Counted from the first letter of the stretch, positions 45,308-60,370 are shown. The stretch: DNA of 62,000 bases from Cryptomeria japonica (GCF_030272615.1 NC_081409.1:475685573-475747572); one strand, 5' to 3'. Notes: generated from the letters alone by a model not told the origin. Numbers and translations are program-made.

Positions 45308-47779
45308 ATATTTTATTCTTCTTGGAATTGTAAGGTTTTTATTATCTTATCCTTATGTATATCCACATTACTACTCATTACAATCATTCAAATATTCCAT
45401 ATTGAAATTTGAGGTTTTAATTTATAAAAATTATGGTTAGTAATATTTCAAAGCCTCCAGGTGTAATAGATATAGATTATAATTTACTTATATAATCTAG
45501 CAATTTTAGTGAGTGACATTCTATTCGTTATTCTGTTTGATTCAAGCCTTTCCAAATCCTTAGTAACAAGCCTCCTAGATAACTTCAATAAGTCTTCATG
45601 CACCTTCTCAATCCTCATGTGGTACATTTCATCCATATCTTGGATTGGTTTTAATTGTCTCTCTTCATCAATGTTCATTTCACATACAATCTTAATGTCC
45701 TCAACTATCTCACTTAGCTTCTTGATATCTCTTTTTTTTCACATTTAGTGAAGTTTAACCACCCATTATCTCCTCTTATTAATCCCCAATTTTTTAACCT
45801 ATTTTGACTCAAAATTACATCTTTTAAGGATTCTCCCCATTCTATAGCCACCCCATAGGTACCTAACCCTCTGAGAGCTAATACCTAGTGTGTGATATTG
45901 AAAATTGTAATAATTTCCATCATCATATGTATTTAATATCATTGAATATTCTCTCATCGCACCAATACATGTGGGTTCAATCCTCTCTTTAACTCCAATA
46001 AATAAGGTCTTGACAATGGAACCAAATGTCGACAAGAAAATATAGACCAATGGTATAAGTTATTTCTATTTTAGAGTTGTGTTTGACCCTATTGTGGTGA
46101 ATAAGAGATATAATTTTAACATATACACTATGATTATAAAAGAAAAAAAGAAAAATATACATATACACTTATACATCATACAAATGTTAGGCCTCCATAA
46201 AAATTTCAAATATTTATTAAATCTTATATTTCCTTAATATGCCCCTCATTACATATCACATTTTAGTATCTCTTCTATTATTTATATCATACACCATATT
46301 ATATCACTTATTTCATCTATGTGATATCTCATATATTCTAACTCATATCTAAGTGTAGCATACATATGTTATTGATATAGCTTTATTAGGCATGATATGT
46401 GCCCCTAGTCTTATTCTTTTATAGTCATATATTGTTAGAGTCGCCCCATAGCAATTTATAGTACCACAATATTGTCTCTTAATCCCATGGCAGATTTTAA
46501 TTGTTCTTGCCTCTAGGATATGCTCTTCCCAATTTTATGTTTTGGTTCCCTTTTGGGTTTTCAACATTGGGATCCATTAAGCTACTTTATTGGGTTTTCA
46601 ACAAAATGAGAATAACTTAGTTGCCTTTAATATTTTATTTAAGATATTATGAGTTGATTCTATTCCTTACTAAAAAAATCAACTTGAATGAGTTGAACTC
46701 CTTAAAGTCAAACTGAACTTAACCCATTTAAATGAATAGGTATCCTATTATAATGACAACACCAAATTTGATATTTATTAAAGCATACGACTAATTCAAC
46801 TCAATATAATAAAGATATACCTAAAATAAAACTTGATCAACATAGGTGACATATCTAAATAGATTAATTGACCACACCCTAATAAATTTAAATACCATAC
46901 ATTCTTTTGACCTTCCAAAATTAATAAGCCATCAAAAAATTATCATCATTTGATTAACTATTTTAACAAATTACTAGTCACCTCAAGATTCTAACTTCTA
47001 CTTACTTTTATGAGGTAAGTGCACAACCGAGTTTAATTGGATAAAAACTAATGCATGTGAGGTTGTATGAATGAAAAAGAGCTTAAATCAAGGTTGGTGC
47101 TAAGGTTGACACAAGGGATTATTGATCATGAGATAGGGGTGCTAAAATTAACATCTACTAAAAGCATAGGGTGTGCAAGACACCAAAACTTACCTAGACA
47201 CAACAAAAGAACACATGCACACAACTTAAGAAAACACATAAATAAACTACAAAAAAACAATGCATATACACAAGTTAGGGTCATGTGAAGAAGAGTACTC
47301 AAAGGTAAAACATCATCAATATCATGTATATCACTATCACTAACCTTGGGAAGAGTACAAGAAACATGAAACCCATGGACAAGGAAAATAAGTATGTCTA
47401 AAATATAAGGATAAGTGAAAGAAAAGACTATAACAAAGGAATCACACAATTGTGAAACAATACCCCCATAAATTCACATCCCATCCATAGGATAAAAAGG
47501 CATGAAGACATAAAGACTGAGGGTATCATATAAAATAAAGTGTATGAACACATCAAAATTGGTACGAATGCATGAATATGATAAAGGAAAGGGTCTATGC
47601 AAGACCATCATAACATATATCAATAATACATAAATATGGGTAGGTGGGCAATAATCAAAGAGATATCATGTAATGAATACCTAAAACCTAATATGTTAAT
47701 CAATATGAAACAAATAGGGTAGATCCAAATCTTAGTTATATTTGAAAGAAAGGTGCAAATATCATCAAAAAATAGATTT
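45308..47779. other. AT-rich intergenic, no supported gene
   Basis: Mostly low-complexity AT-rich DNA. A minus-strand open stretch of 86 codons ending at 45484 (EDIKIVCEMNIDEERQLKPI, charged and helical) and another of 83 codons at 45799-46050 (RIEPTCIGAMREYSMILNTY) are not recognised and have no start, promoter or partner context. They may be gene fragments. Confidence 0.45.
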
Positions 47780-47784
47780 GAAAC

Positions 47785-48470
47785 TGATGTAGGAGCATCC
47801 TCAGTTCATAGCAATCTTGCATCAGCCAAAAACATTTTCCTTTCTATTTTTCTTTTTGTTTGCAGTCTCAGTTTTCCTTTCTGTGTGTCTTGGTTTTGGC
47901 TCATCGGATCCTGTGGAGTTGGATTCTACTTGAAGACTTGATCATCTTTCTTGCTTCCAGACCACATCGCGTTTGGATCATTTTCCAGCAAGATATCGTT
48001 ATCAGTTTTCATGACAGTATCCTGTTACCGGTTGGTAGTTCTTGTTACCAATTGCCTAGACCTATTTTGGTGATCTACCAAAACCCCTTCTGAAGCTCAC
48101 GGACCCTTGGGCATTGATTCTGATGTTCCTTGGCGTGTGGTCAACTGACTTGATCCTTTGGATCAATATGTATAATTGTAATTGCACATTAGAATGTAAG
48201 CAATCAGAGAATCAAGTAGCTATATTATGCATAGAAGATAGATCTCAAGATTCAAGATCTCAGTTGTGACCTATTTTGTATGTTCTACCAAGCCTGTGAG
48301 CTGGTATGTTGTAACTCGGTTGTTATCAGTTAGTTGTAATCAATCTTCATGCAATAAAACAATTTGTTTTGCATTGCCTCCATCATGTCTTAGTGATTTC
48401 GTTGTGTTTCCTCTTGTTGACCGATCTGGATTGATCTCTTTGAGGTCCCTCCTCATCGATGACTGATTCA
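47785..48470 (+). repeat. E4 5' LTR, 686 bp
   Basis: Starts TGATGTAGGAGCATCC, ends GATGACTGATTCA; followed after two bases by the PBS. AATAAAAC near 48353 is a candidate polyadenylation signal. Confidence 0.93.
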
Positions 48471-48472
48471 AG

Positions 48473-48488
48473 TGGTATCAGAGTGAAG
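48473..48488 (+). promoter_or_regulatory. E4 primer-binding site
   Basis: TGGTATCAGAGTGAAG, complementary to initiator tRNA-Met over the first 11 bases. Confidence 0.88.
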
Positions 48489-48577
48489 TTTTATTTTGCA
48501 GGTTGCGTGTCCTGAAATTTTTGTTGTAGGATGGTGGATTGCGGATCCGACCTGTAGCTGCATAGGACTAGCATGAA

Positions 48578-49630
48578 CGATGGCACAAAGAAGAGCTAGG
48601 AATGGTGGAGTGCGAAGAGCTAGGAATGGTGGAGTGCGTGGGAGTGCAAACCCTGTTGTGATGGAGATGTTGCGAGGTATAGAAGCTTGATTGGAAGTCG
48701 TGGAGACAGCCTAGAGAAGAGGCCGACATATTGAAGATGTAAGTAAAGATGAAGGAGAAGAAGCCCTGACAGAACAAGCAAACCTATCGGTGGTTGATCC
48801 GGATGAGGAAAGGTTTTGAGGTTTTTGAGTAGGGTGAAAACTAAACCTCGTTTTACCCCACCGAAATATGATGGGAAGTTAGATTCAGATGAATTGATGA
48901 ATTGGAACTCGAAGATGGAGAAGTATTTTGATTTTGAAAACACTGCAAAAGAGAGGAAGGTGAAATATGTCTGTCCTCGGTTGAAAGTTCATGCATCTCC
49001 TTGGTGGGAGAATTTGCAAGTTGATAGACAAAGAAGAGGTAAAGAGAAGATTAAGACATGGGATCAGATGATTGCTAAGTTGAAATCGAAGTTTATGCCA
49101 ATTGATTATCAAGTGAATCTGTTCTGGAAGCTGCAGAATTTGAGACAAGAGGAATCTACTGTGAAGAAGTACACCGAAGCATTTTACAAGTTGAATATCA
49201 GATCCAGACATGTTGATGATGAAGTTGAACAAGTTACAAGATATTTGAATGGATTGTGGATGTCTATACAAGATGAACTCAGTTTGATCAAATTGGAGAG
49301 TGTTGAAGAGGCTTACCAGTATGTCCTAAAGGCATAAGAGAAGTTAAACAAAAGACATGAGCAGAGGCAGAGAGGCAGAGGTGGAAGGTTTACCAGAGGA
49401 AGAGAAACCGGTATAAATCGGAGCAAGGACAAGGAAGTGAACAAAGAAGGTAATTCATACCGGAAGGATGATAGAAATTTCTATTGGAGGAGAGAAACGG
49501 ATGGTTACGAAATGAGAATTTTGGAAGACAATACAAGAGGACATTTAGAGGAACCTGCTTTAAGTGTGGAGGATAAGGACATTGTGCGTATGAGTGTAAG
49601 AAGACAGAAACTATCGGAAGAGCAATAGTG
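48578..49630 (+). pseudogene. gag: E4 gag
   Basis: After a start region from 48578 (MAQRRARNGG-like), the capsid core lies at 48816-49337: FTPPKYDGKLDSDELMNWNS, YVCPRLKVHASPWWENLQ, KTWDQMIAKLKSKFMP, LRQEESTVKKYTEAFYKL and YLNGLWMSIQDEL. This is the Retrotrans_gag pattern. A basic Arg/Gly-rich part follows, then a zinc knuckle at about 49555-49595, CFKCGG-stop-GHCAYEC, interrupted by TAA. Further stop at 49335. Confidence 0.85.
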
Positions 49631-49639
49631 GTGGAATAA

Positions 49640-50565
49640 AAACCCACCGGATCAGACAATAAACTGGAAGATGGAGAATTTTTGGTGATGAGGAGAGCTT
49701 TGTGTCATATGAGAGGAGATGAAGAGCCCTTGCAGAGGAAGAATGTGTTCAAGACCAAATGTAAGGTATCTAGTAAGTGTTGTAAAGTTGTTATTGATAG
49801 TGGTAGTTAAGATAATCTTGTTTCAGAAGAGATGGTGAATAAGTTAAAATTGGAGAGATTGAAACACCCTAAGCCTTATAAGATAGCATGGATTCAGGAT
49901 GAACATAAGTTATTAGTAAGTGAACAATGTTTGGTGAAATTGAAAATTGGGAATTATCATGATGAATTATTGTGTGATATTATGCCTATGGATATTTGTC
50001 ACCTTTTGTTGGGTAGACCTTGGAAGTTTGATAGACATGCAGTACATGATGGGAGAAAGAATGCATACATTATTGTGGGCAATGGGATGAAGCAAACCTT
50101 GTTACCCTTGGAGGAACCTTTGAAGAATGAAGTTTGTACGAATGCTAGAATCTATTTGGTAGATGGAAGGAAATTCCTGGATGGATTGAGACATGAGAAT
50201 GTGTGTTTTTCCTTAATTTCTAAGAAGACTGAGAAACCAGAACCGGAAGGAGAACACCCGGAAGAGATAAAAGATTTGCTGACAGAATATGAGGACATCA
50301 TTTCAGATAATGTACCTGATGGATTGCCACCTATGAGAAGCATTAGGCATTGCATGGACTTGGTTCCCAGAGCTAGTTTTCCTAACAAAGATGCACACCA
50401 GTTGACATCGACAGAGAATGAAGAAATCAATAGACAAGTGCGGGAGCTGTTAAAGAAAGGTTTGATCGGGGAGAGTTTGAGCCCTTGTGCAATACCAACA
50501 GTATTAGCACCTAAGAAGAATGGAGAGTAGAGAATTTGTACTGATTCCAGAGCAATAAGATCACA
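49640..50565 (+). pseudogene. pol: E4 protease and start of RT
   Basis: Active-site VVIDSGS near 49790-49810, immediately followed by a stop (TAA). Then the protease body (ICHLLLGRPWKFDRHAVHDG) and the RT approach (IKDLLTEYEDIISDNVPDGL, RSIRHCMDLVPRASFPN, VRELLKKGLIGESLSPCAIP, TVLAPKKNGE). A TAG at 50528 and a short deletion near 50556 (in the DSRAI...TMKYRF region) break the frame. Confidence 0.85.
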
Positions 50566-51705
50566 ATGAAATACCGATTTTCTTTACCTAGGATGGATGA
50601 CATAATGGACTGTTTGAGTGGAGAAAAGTACTTAAAAAAGATAGATTTGAAGAGTGGATATCATCATATTAGGATTAGAGAAGGTGATGAGTGGAAGACA
50701 ACATTTAAGACAAATGAAGGACTGTATGAATGGTTGGTGATGCCTTTTGGATTGACTAATGCACCGAGTACTTTCATGAGGCTGATGAATTGGGTATTGA
50801 AGGAATTCTTGGGTAAGTTTGTTATTGTGTATTTGGATGACATTATGATTTTCAGTAGGACAAAAGAGGAGCATTTTGCAGTTAAGACAAGTTTTGCAGA
50901 GGTTGAGAGAAGAGAAGTTGTTGATCAATATCAAAAAGTGTACTTCCATGAAGGATGAGTTAGTCTATTTGGGATTTGTGACATCTTAGGATGGTTTGAA
51001 GATGGACCCTGAGAAAGTGAAAGCAATTGTTGAATGGCCTACACCAGAAAGCATTAGAGAGGTAAGATCATTTCATGGATTGGCTATTTTTTACCAGAGG
51101 TTTATCAGAAATTTCAGTTCACTTTGTAATCCTATGACTGAGACCATGAGAGGAGATTGGAAGGAATTCAAGTGGACCACCGAAGCAAACAAAAGTTTTG
51201 AACTATTGAAGCAGAAAGTGATAGAGCAATCTGTGATAGCTTTACCAAATTTCAATAAAGTATTTCAAGTGGATTGTGATGCAAGTGGAACAACAATAGG
51301 AGCAGTCTTGAGTCAGGAAGGGAGAGCAACAGCTTATTTCAGTGAGAAATTGAATGATGCTTAGAGGAGATATTTAGTGTATGATCAAGAGTTTTATGCC
51401 ATAGTTCAAGCCTTGAAGAAGTGGAGACATTACTTGTTGCTTAAGGAGTTTGTGTTGTATATAGATCATCAAGCTTTGCAGTATTTGAATAGTTAGAGTA
51501 AGTTGAATCAGAGACATATTAGATGGGTAGAATTGTTGCAGAGTTACACCTTTGTGTTGGAGCATAGAAGTGGGAAATCTAACAAAGTTGTTGATGCATT
51601 GAGTCAGAGAAGGAATTTGCTGACAGAGATGAGAGTGACAGTATTAGGATTTGAAGATTTGAAGACCCTGTATGATGATGACCCAAATTTTGCAAAACCT
51701 TAGAA
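50566..51705 (+). pseudogene. pol: E4 reverse transcriptase and RNase H
   Basis: [56 protein letters not shown] and catalytic [10 protein letters not shown] near 50830. A frame break near 50890-50960, then KVKAIVEWPTPESIREVRSF, KVFQVDCDASGTTIGAVLSQ and EGRATAYFSEKLNDA; RNase H continues to LEHRSGKSNKVVDALSQR. TAG stops at 51362, 51495 and 51701. Confidence 0.88.
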
Positions 51706-52876
51706 AGCATGTAGAGAACCGGTTATGGTAGATAGAAGCAAGTGGTTGTATTACTTCATTCAGGATGGGATGTTAGTCAGAGGAGTTCAGTTGTGTATTC
51801 CTAAGAGTTCTATGAGGGAGAATCTAATAAAGGAGAAACACAGTGGAGGACTAGCTAGACATTTTGGCATTGACAAAACAATAGCATTCGTGAGTGAATA
51901 ATACTTTTGGCCCCAAATTCATAAGGATATTAAGAGATATGTGTAGAGTTGTAGAGTTTTCCAAGTTGCAAAGGGTAGTAGTCAGAATGTGGGACTGTAT
52001 AAACCTTTGACAATACCGGTAAGACCTTGGGAGGATATAAGCATGGACTTTGTACTTGGATTGCCTAAGACACCGAGAGGGAATGATTCTATTTTTGTGG
52101 TAGTGGCTAGATTCTCGAAGATGTCTCATTTCATACCTTGTAAGAATACAATAGATGCATTGCATGTAGCAGACCTATTTTTCAAGGAAGTGGTGAGATT
52201 GCATGGATTACCTAAGAGCATAGTTTCAGACAGAGAGACTAAGTTTGTTGGCTATTTTTGGAGAACACTTTGGAAGAAGATGAAGACAGATTTGAAGTTC
52301 AATTCTACTTTTCATTCATAGACTGATGGATAGACATAAGTTGTTAACCGAAGTATGGGAAACTTGTTGATATGTTTAGTGGGAGATAAAATCGAAAGTT
52401 GAGATTTGATCCTTGCACAAGCAGAATTTGCCTACAACAATTCAGTGAATAGAAGTACCGGAAGAACACCTTTTGAGATTGTTATCGAAGTGCATCCTAG
52501 AGGTATATCAGAATTGAGAGACATTAACAGAGAAGATCAGAGAAGTTCAAAAGCAGAAGACTTTGTAGATCACATGGCAGCATTGCATATTTAGGTTAAG
52601 CAGCATTTGGAAGACATGAACAACAAATATAAGGAGAAGGAAGATGAGAAGAGGAGACATAAGGAATTTGAAGTTGGTGATGAAGTGATGGTATATCTAA
52701 GAAAAGAGAGATTCCTGGTTGGAACTTATAACAAGTTGCAGATGAAGAAGTTTGGACCTTGCAGGATTTTGAGGAAGTTCAGTTCTGGAAATGCATATGA
52801 AGTGGAGATACCGAATAGTCTAAGTATTTCACTCGTGTTTAACATTGCAGATCTTCATGAGTATCATGAACCATAA
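51706..52876 (+). pseudogene. pol: E4 integrase
   Basis: HHCC region near 51840-51960 (GLARHFGIDKT, then C-RVFQVAKG with the usual Cys pair worn). Core with [10 protein letters not shown] (Asp), [14 protein letters not shown] (Asp), then TDG-stop-T-stop-VVNRSMGNLL where the catalytic Glu codon (GAA) reads TAA. Then FAYNNSVNRSTGRTPFEIV, FEVGDEVMVYLRKERF and KFGPCRILRKFSSGNAYEVE. Stops at 51899, 51946, 52319, 52328, 52334, 52402 and 52594. Confidence 0.87.
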
Positions 52877-53093
52877 TTCAGTGAGGACAATGTTGCAGAC
52901 TTGGAGAAACAGTTGCCCCAAAAGGAACTGGATCAGATTGAAGAGATTTTGGATAGTAGGATTGGACGTAGTACCCAGAGCAATCAGTATAAGGAATATC
53001 TTGTGAAGCGGAAGGACAAACCAGTTGAAGATTCATCTTGGATTTCTTAGGCAGAGGTAGACCGCCTTGGTTTCCCTCTAACCCTAGCAAATT
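52877..53093 (+). pseudogene. pol: E4 integrase C-terminal chromodomain
   Basis: After the integrase: LDSRIGRSTQSNQYKEYLVK, RKDKPVEDSSWIS, stop, AEVDRLGFPL. This is the chromodomain pattern (Y-LVKWKG-P-E-SSW) of plant chromoviruses, thought to steer integration to heterochromatin. The Trp in LVKWK is Arg here, and a TAG splits the final helix. Confidence 0.82.
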
Positions 53094-53126
53094 GAGAGGC
53101 TCACTTTTTCAATAACCCCGGATGTC

Positions 53127-53811
53127 TGATGCGGGAACATCCCCGGTTCATAGCAATCTTGCATCAACCAAAAACATTTTGCTTTATATTTTGCTTTCTA
53201 TTTGTTGTCTCAATTTTCCTTTTTGTGTGTCTCGATTTGGCTCACCGGATCCTGTGGAGTTGGATTCTACTTGAAGACTTGATCATCTTTCTTGTTTTCA
53301 GACTGCATCGCATTTGGATCATTTTCCAACAAGATATCGCTATCGGTTTCCTTGATAGTTTTCTATTACCGGTTGGCAGTTCTTGTTATCGGTTGCATGG
53401 ACCTATTTTGGTGATCTACCAGAACCCCTTACGAAGCTTGTGGAGCCTTGGGCATTGATTCCGATGTTCCTTGGCATGTGGTCAATCAACTAGATCCTTT
53501 GGATCGATATATATAATTATAATTGTGCATTAGAATGTAAGCAATCAGATAATCAAGTAGCTAGACTATGTGTAGAAGATAGATCTCAAGATTCAAGGTC
53601 CCAGTTGTGACCTATTATGTATGTTCTACCAGGCCTATGAGCTGGTATGTTGTAACCCAGTTGTTGTCGGTTGGTTGTAATCAATCTTCATGCAATAAAA
53701 CAAGTTGTTCTGCATTGCCTCCATCATGTCTTTGTGTTTCCATTGTGTTTACTCTTGTTGACCAGTCTAGATTGATCTCTTTGAGGTCCCTTGTCACCGG
53801 TGACTGCTTCA
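53127..53811 (+). repeat. E4 3' LTR, 685 bp
   Basis: Starts TGATGCGGGAACATCC, ends GGTGACTGCTTCA; followed by the target duplication GAAAC. Confidence 0.93.
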
Positions 53812-53816
53812 GAAAC

Positions 53817-56800
53817 CCTAAAGGAAAGAAGGAGAAACCCTAAGGACAAAACCCCAGGGGTGTAGGGAAGTTGAGTTCATCATTTTATATAAGAGAAAAT
53901 CAAACTCACATAAACAATCTATACTAATTAAATACGTGTAACCAATTAGCAACAATTAGCTTGGAGTTAAGAGCTATGATTGATAATTAAAAAAAATTAA
54001 AAAAAATCTTAAATAAACATGAAGTTTGAATAAATTAAATGCATGGGTACTTATGTATGTTTTTAAGGCAAATATATTTGTCTAGGTATCAAGGAACCAT
54101 TTGCCAAGGTTATGTTTTTTTTTATAATCTATTGCTAATCTATGAATTTTATTACACACTTTCTAGCTTCACTTTCATGAGTGTAGAAGGTGATCTCTAT
54201 GTGTGTAAAATTGAGCCAATCATGAATTTATATGATATGGTATGATTATATAGGTTGGAACTTATTTATTTTAATTTTGGTGTTTGAATATTCTTAAGGA
54301 TAGACACTGTTTAAAAATGCATTTGGGAAATTTATCAAATTATGGGTGTTAATTTATCCTCAATCAAACCTTAACAAATTGACTTTACAACTTTAAGTGA
54401 AATATCAAAGATAACAAATGAACATGTAATGGACCTATGATGACATGTGCTCATGTGATTCTTTGACAATGCTTCTAGATTTATTTTTGCAAAATGAATT
54501 CTAGATGTATCAAAATGAATGAATGAATATCCTTAAATTGAACCAAGCACATAAATAAACACAAATTGCACTAAGTTGGATCACAATGACTAATAGGAGG
54601 TGGCCAAGAGGATTTGTTTTGAATTTAATTTTTATAATTTTAAGCTTTAGACTTACAATTATGGAAGTAGCTTGGGTCAATTCTACACTTATAAATTTAT
54701 AATAGAGTGATGAAAAATATATTTAAGAATTAAGATCAATATATGAAATGAAATCCAAATATAATTACTATAATAATTCACGTAAACAAATCTCACTTAC
54801 ACTTATTAGTTGGTGTTAGAGTTTAGGTAGACCATAGCAATATAGACAATATTAAACAACTGTCTACTTTCTTTTTATTATCCAATGAAGAGAAAATTAC
54901 AATCTGATGATATTTCACGAGCCAAAATTTAAGTCTAACAACATGATCAATTGCCACATACTAACAACTGGTCACAAATGAGCCAATGTGAGTAAAACTA
55001 AAATAATTTGACCAAATTTTCTAATGTGTATTTTTTCTTAAGTTCATTTTAAAATAGCTAAATTACTCTATCTATCATTCTATTGGATAATGATTGTGAA
55101 CATTCTTATTGGTTTGGTGTAAGTTTGTGGGTTAATAATTAATTCTACTATCGATGTATTTCTTTTAACACTATTTATTTTGACTATAGAAAATCAATAG
55201 TGTAGCTAGTTATTTTTATCACTTAAAAAAAACAAAAACTTTGTGGATGACTATAGCTATAAATTTGTGAGGCCACAAACAAATAGACCTCATGATTTAA
55301 CCATCATATTATGCCATTATCAACTATTTTCATCACTTTTAATTGTATTTGTTGTCTCATTTAATAATGATCATTTTCTATTTAAAAGATTATGACAACA
55401 TTACAAAATGCAATTTTTTGTATGTTATATGGGAAGAAATTTTAATAAATTATGTTGAAGATGAGAATAAATTATCAATTTTAATTTTATCGTAATTATA
55501 TTGAAGTCAATTTAAAAAAAATTAACAAATTAGAAAAATAATATTTAATAAAAGATAATGAGTAGTTTTCAAAAACACTATTTTAGGATATTTTGCATTC
55601 ATTGCTTTTTTTTCAATTAATTTAACCAATGATTGTAAAGAATTAACAATTTTATAAAACATTCTATAGTTTAAATTTAATTTTTATTTTATATGATTAA
55701 AAAATATCAATTTTTTGTATTTTTATTGATTTGTGTGAGTAAAAAATTTAATTTTCTAAAAAAATAAAAATTATTATACATAGAAGACATTTATTACTAT
55801 TATAGTTATTCTCATTAATCATTATTTTTTAGATGACACTTGTTTAATAAACAATTTATTTATAAATAATATTATATTATATATGCTACTTAATCGTACG
55901 TTTTGTATATTACATTTATGAAATTTCTTAACTGCTATGATGTTGCTGCCAACTATTCTGAATGACAGCATCCCTCTAATATATTGGAGGGGTTTGGGTT
56001 TGGGTTTGGGGAACTTGGTACAAACATTTCCCATTTTATATGAAATCAAATTAAACACTTATTGTGGTAGCCCTCATTTCAATCCGGTTCATACCTATTA
56101 AGGAATACAAAGAATAGTTTTTATTTTCAACTAATGATTACGAACTTGTGGAATACTCTCGATAATTAGAATTATATAGATAGAAAAAATTAGTACCTCT
56201 AGAACAATTATATAGATATACAATATATAATATATATAATTCTTTTTGCTTTGGACAATTATATAGATAGAGAAAATTAGTATTTTAACATTAAAAAAAT
56301 ATTATATATAATTTTCAAATTTCATCTTTAATTTTAGTATTTGGACATGATTTTCAATTAGTTTTTTAATATTATATTAAATTATTTTGAATTTTGAATT
56401 TTTAAGCATTGATGTGAGAGTATTATAAAATTAAATGAATATTAGATTTTTTATTTAAATTTGTTCAAATGTAATAATTATAAATGGATTTGATTTTTTT
56501 TACTTTTAAATCTTATGTTTTACAATTTTAATTGGGAAAATGTAATAAAAAGTAATAGTGTATATTTATTAATGTTTATATGTATGGGAGAAAAATAATG
56601 GTTGATAAGAAATTAAATTAATTTTTTTTCTTGTGTCTAGAGATATAATGGCAAAATTGATAAGTAATGATGACAATTTAAAATGTAAGCTGATAAATAA
56701 AATATCTTAGTATGGAATTACATATTAAAGTTGGTAAAATTGGGAACAAAATAAATATGACTTAGAAAATGGAAATTCTTACAATACAATGAACATGTGA

Positions 56801-56955
56801 TCCCACAAGACAAACAACCATCAAATTACTAGTTTAGTAGAATATGAATAAAGCAATATCGATAATGTTGCAATGACAACACTAGTACTTGGAAGGTCTT
56901 GTCCATTAGGTTTATCTTATTTCTCATTAAAAAAACTAGCAAAAGCAACATTACA

Positions 56956-56957
<2 letters not shown>
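53817..56957. other. AT-rich intergenic, no gene
   Basis: No coding frame over about 80 codons with sensible composition. Near 53815-53850 are two CCCTAA-containing words, and at 55986-56009 (GGGTTTGGGTTTGGG) a short telomere-like but A-less repeat. Otherwise A/T homopolymers. Confidence 0.5.
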
Positions 56958-57049
<92 letters not shown>

Positions 57050-57067
57050 ATATATATATATATATAT
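56958..57067. repeat. (CT)n then (TA)n microsatellite
   Basis: 56958-57045 is an uninterrupted CT dinucleotide run of about 44 units, directly followed by about ten TA units. Confidence 0.95.
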
Positions 57068-57287
57068 ACTAACTATACTATTGGTGAGTTCAAACCCAAG
57101 AGATTCAAATATGAACCAAAACAAATTTTGAGATTGCATAGAGCTTGTGTTATCCTCCAAATGGAGACCATCAATTGTATTCTTGCAAATGATTCTAGCT
57201 TGAAATTAGTAGTGTCTTTTCATTTATGCCCAAAGGTAAGTGTATTTATCCTACTATTTAATTTTTTAATATTGTTATCACGTATGG

Positions 57288-58755
<1,468 letters not shown>

Positions 58756-60170
58756 TGTTACCTCGAGGATGATGAATCCTAGAGAACAAACTCACCCTCC
58801 AATACCTCACTCTAACTGGCACTAAGATGAGCCAGGGGATGAAAGTTATCAAACTAAACTAATAAACTGTAGGGAGGACTTTCGTATGGCTCTATTGAGC
58901 CTCTGTCCCCAGGATGAGTGCGCAGATCTGGGACCCCAGCATGATGCACTATCGTCCTGTACGAACGAAGTACAAAAACCATACAGAAAGCTCCAAATGC
59001 GATTGAAATATAATTAAGGTACAAAAAGCAACAAAACTAAATTAACAGATACAAAATATGAAATAGATAAAGCAAAGTGAATGAGATGAGAAAGTCTCAC
59101 AACCGGTCCACGATTAAAGCCTCTCGTGAAGTATTGATTCGTCCACAAACAAAAATCTACACAGAAGCGAGAAGGAAAATGTTGGGGATTGTGTTTTGGA
59201 GTCTGCCTAAGTTAGACCTCGTATTGGTGTTTCAACCTCCACAGACAACCCAAATGGAAAGACACAAGGAAAAGAGATGATAAAGATAATTGTAAAGTAA
59301 CAATAAATATAGAGATATGAAAAGTAAAAATGGGAAAGAGAATAAGTAATCTCCCCTTTCCAAAGTGCTCGCGAAGATGATGTTGTAAACTATTTTGGAG
59401 AGCTACAACAATGGTGGTCTTGGTATAGGAAGCTATAAATGTTGTCCAAGAAATCACCGAAAGCTCCAACCTGCAAAGAGTGATTTCAAAAATGCCAAAA
59501 GATCCCCAAAATGCCTTCAAATTGGGGAGATATAGGCCCTGGATGAAAAATTGACGTCAGTGGGTGCATGCAGGGGCGTTACGATTCCTTCTAGGCACAG
59601 GCGTAATGCTCAAACAGTCACCTGCAAACTGTCAAATTTGCGGGATGCTTACGTGTTGTGCGGATGTCTCTGCGCCACGCCCTAGTCCCTGAAGGTGATA
59701 GGTTGGCGGAGTTGGCAAAATACCTACTTGGAGCTGACTGGGTGATCCGAGTGGACAAAAGGACAAGGGTGGCGATGCCTGGCCTCCAATGACATGGAGG
59801 AAGGCATCATTTGTTGGGTTGAATCTCAAAGGGAGATATTTTTTACATTTTGCCCCCACTTTAGCGAGCATGTCTTTGTCAAGAGATGTGAAGCTAAAGT
59901 AGAGAAAGATAGAGAGTCACAGTAGGGAGGCAGATTTTTGTTGATTAGACGAGGTTGCCCCTAGTGAGATGAAGCTTAGATTTGGAATAATTATTTATTA
60001 ATTGATACATCACAAACATGCTAGTTATAGTCTAGCATATTGGATGGTGAGATAAAGGATAGATTTAAGATTGGTAGGATAGCATAACAGAAACGAGCCT
60101 CGCTTTGGAGGAAAGCCCCTAGTTATGAAAAAGGTACAAGATAAACGACTGATGTGATATAAGATGCACG

Positions 60171-60360
60171 GGTATGGATAGCAAAGCATATTATGCTAGA
60201 TAGCCATACGATAGGGTGATGAGACATGTCGGTATGGATAACCATATGATAGGGCGAGATATATGCCAATATGGATGACCATATGATAGGGCGATAAGAT
60301 AGATAGATTTTTGTCGGCATGGGTAGCGATACACTAGATAGCCATGCGATTGGGTGATCA
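60171..60360. repeat. Tandem repeat with GATAGCCATACGATAGGG core
   Basis: Four degenerate units of roughly 40-60 bp, each containing CGGTATGGATA and CCATATGATAGGGCGA-like words. Confidence 0.75.
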
Positions 60361-60370
60361 AAGATAGATT

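Larger units (their letters stand above)
47785..53811 (+). mobile_element. E4: chromodomain Ty3/gypsy element (chromovirus), 6.0 kb
   Basis: LTRs 47785-48470 and 53127-53811 (TGATG...TTCA), a perfect duplication GAAAC at 47780-47784 and 53812-53816, and a tRNA-Met PBS. A gag-PR-RT-RNase H-integrase-chromodomain order shows a full-length chromovirus. Every ORF is broken, so it is immobile. A good polypurine tract is not obvious before the 3' LTR (AATAACCCCGGATGTC). Confidence 0.93.

Noticed and set aside
55986-56009. Interstitial telomere-like repeat
   Set aside because: The unit is GGGTTT, lacking the A of plant TTTAGGG, and only three copies occur; too short to call.
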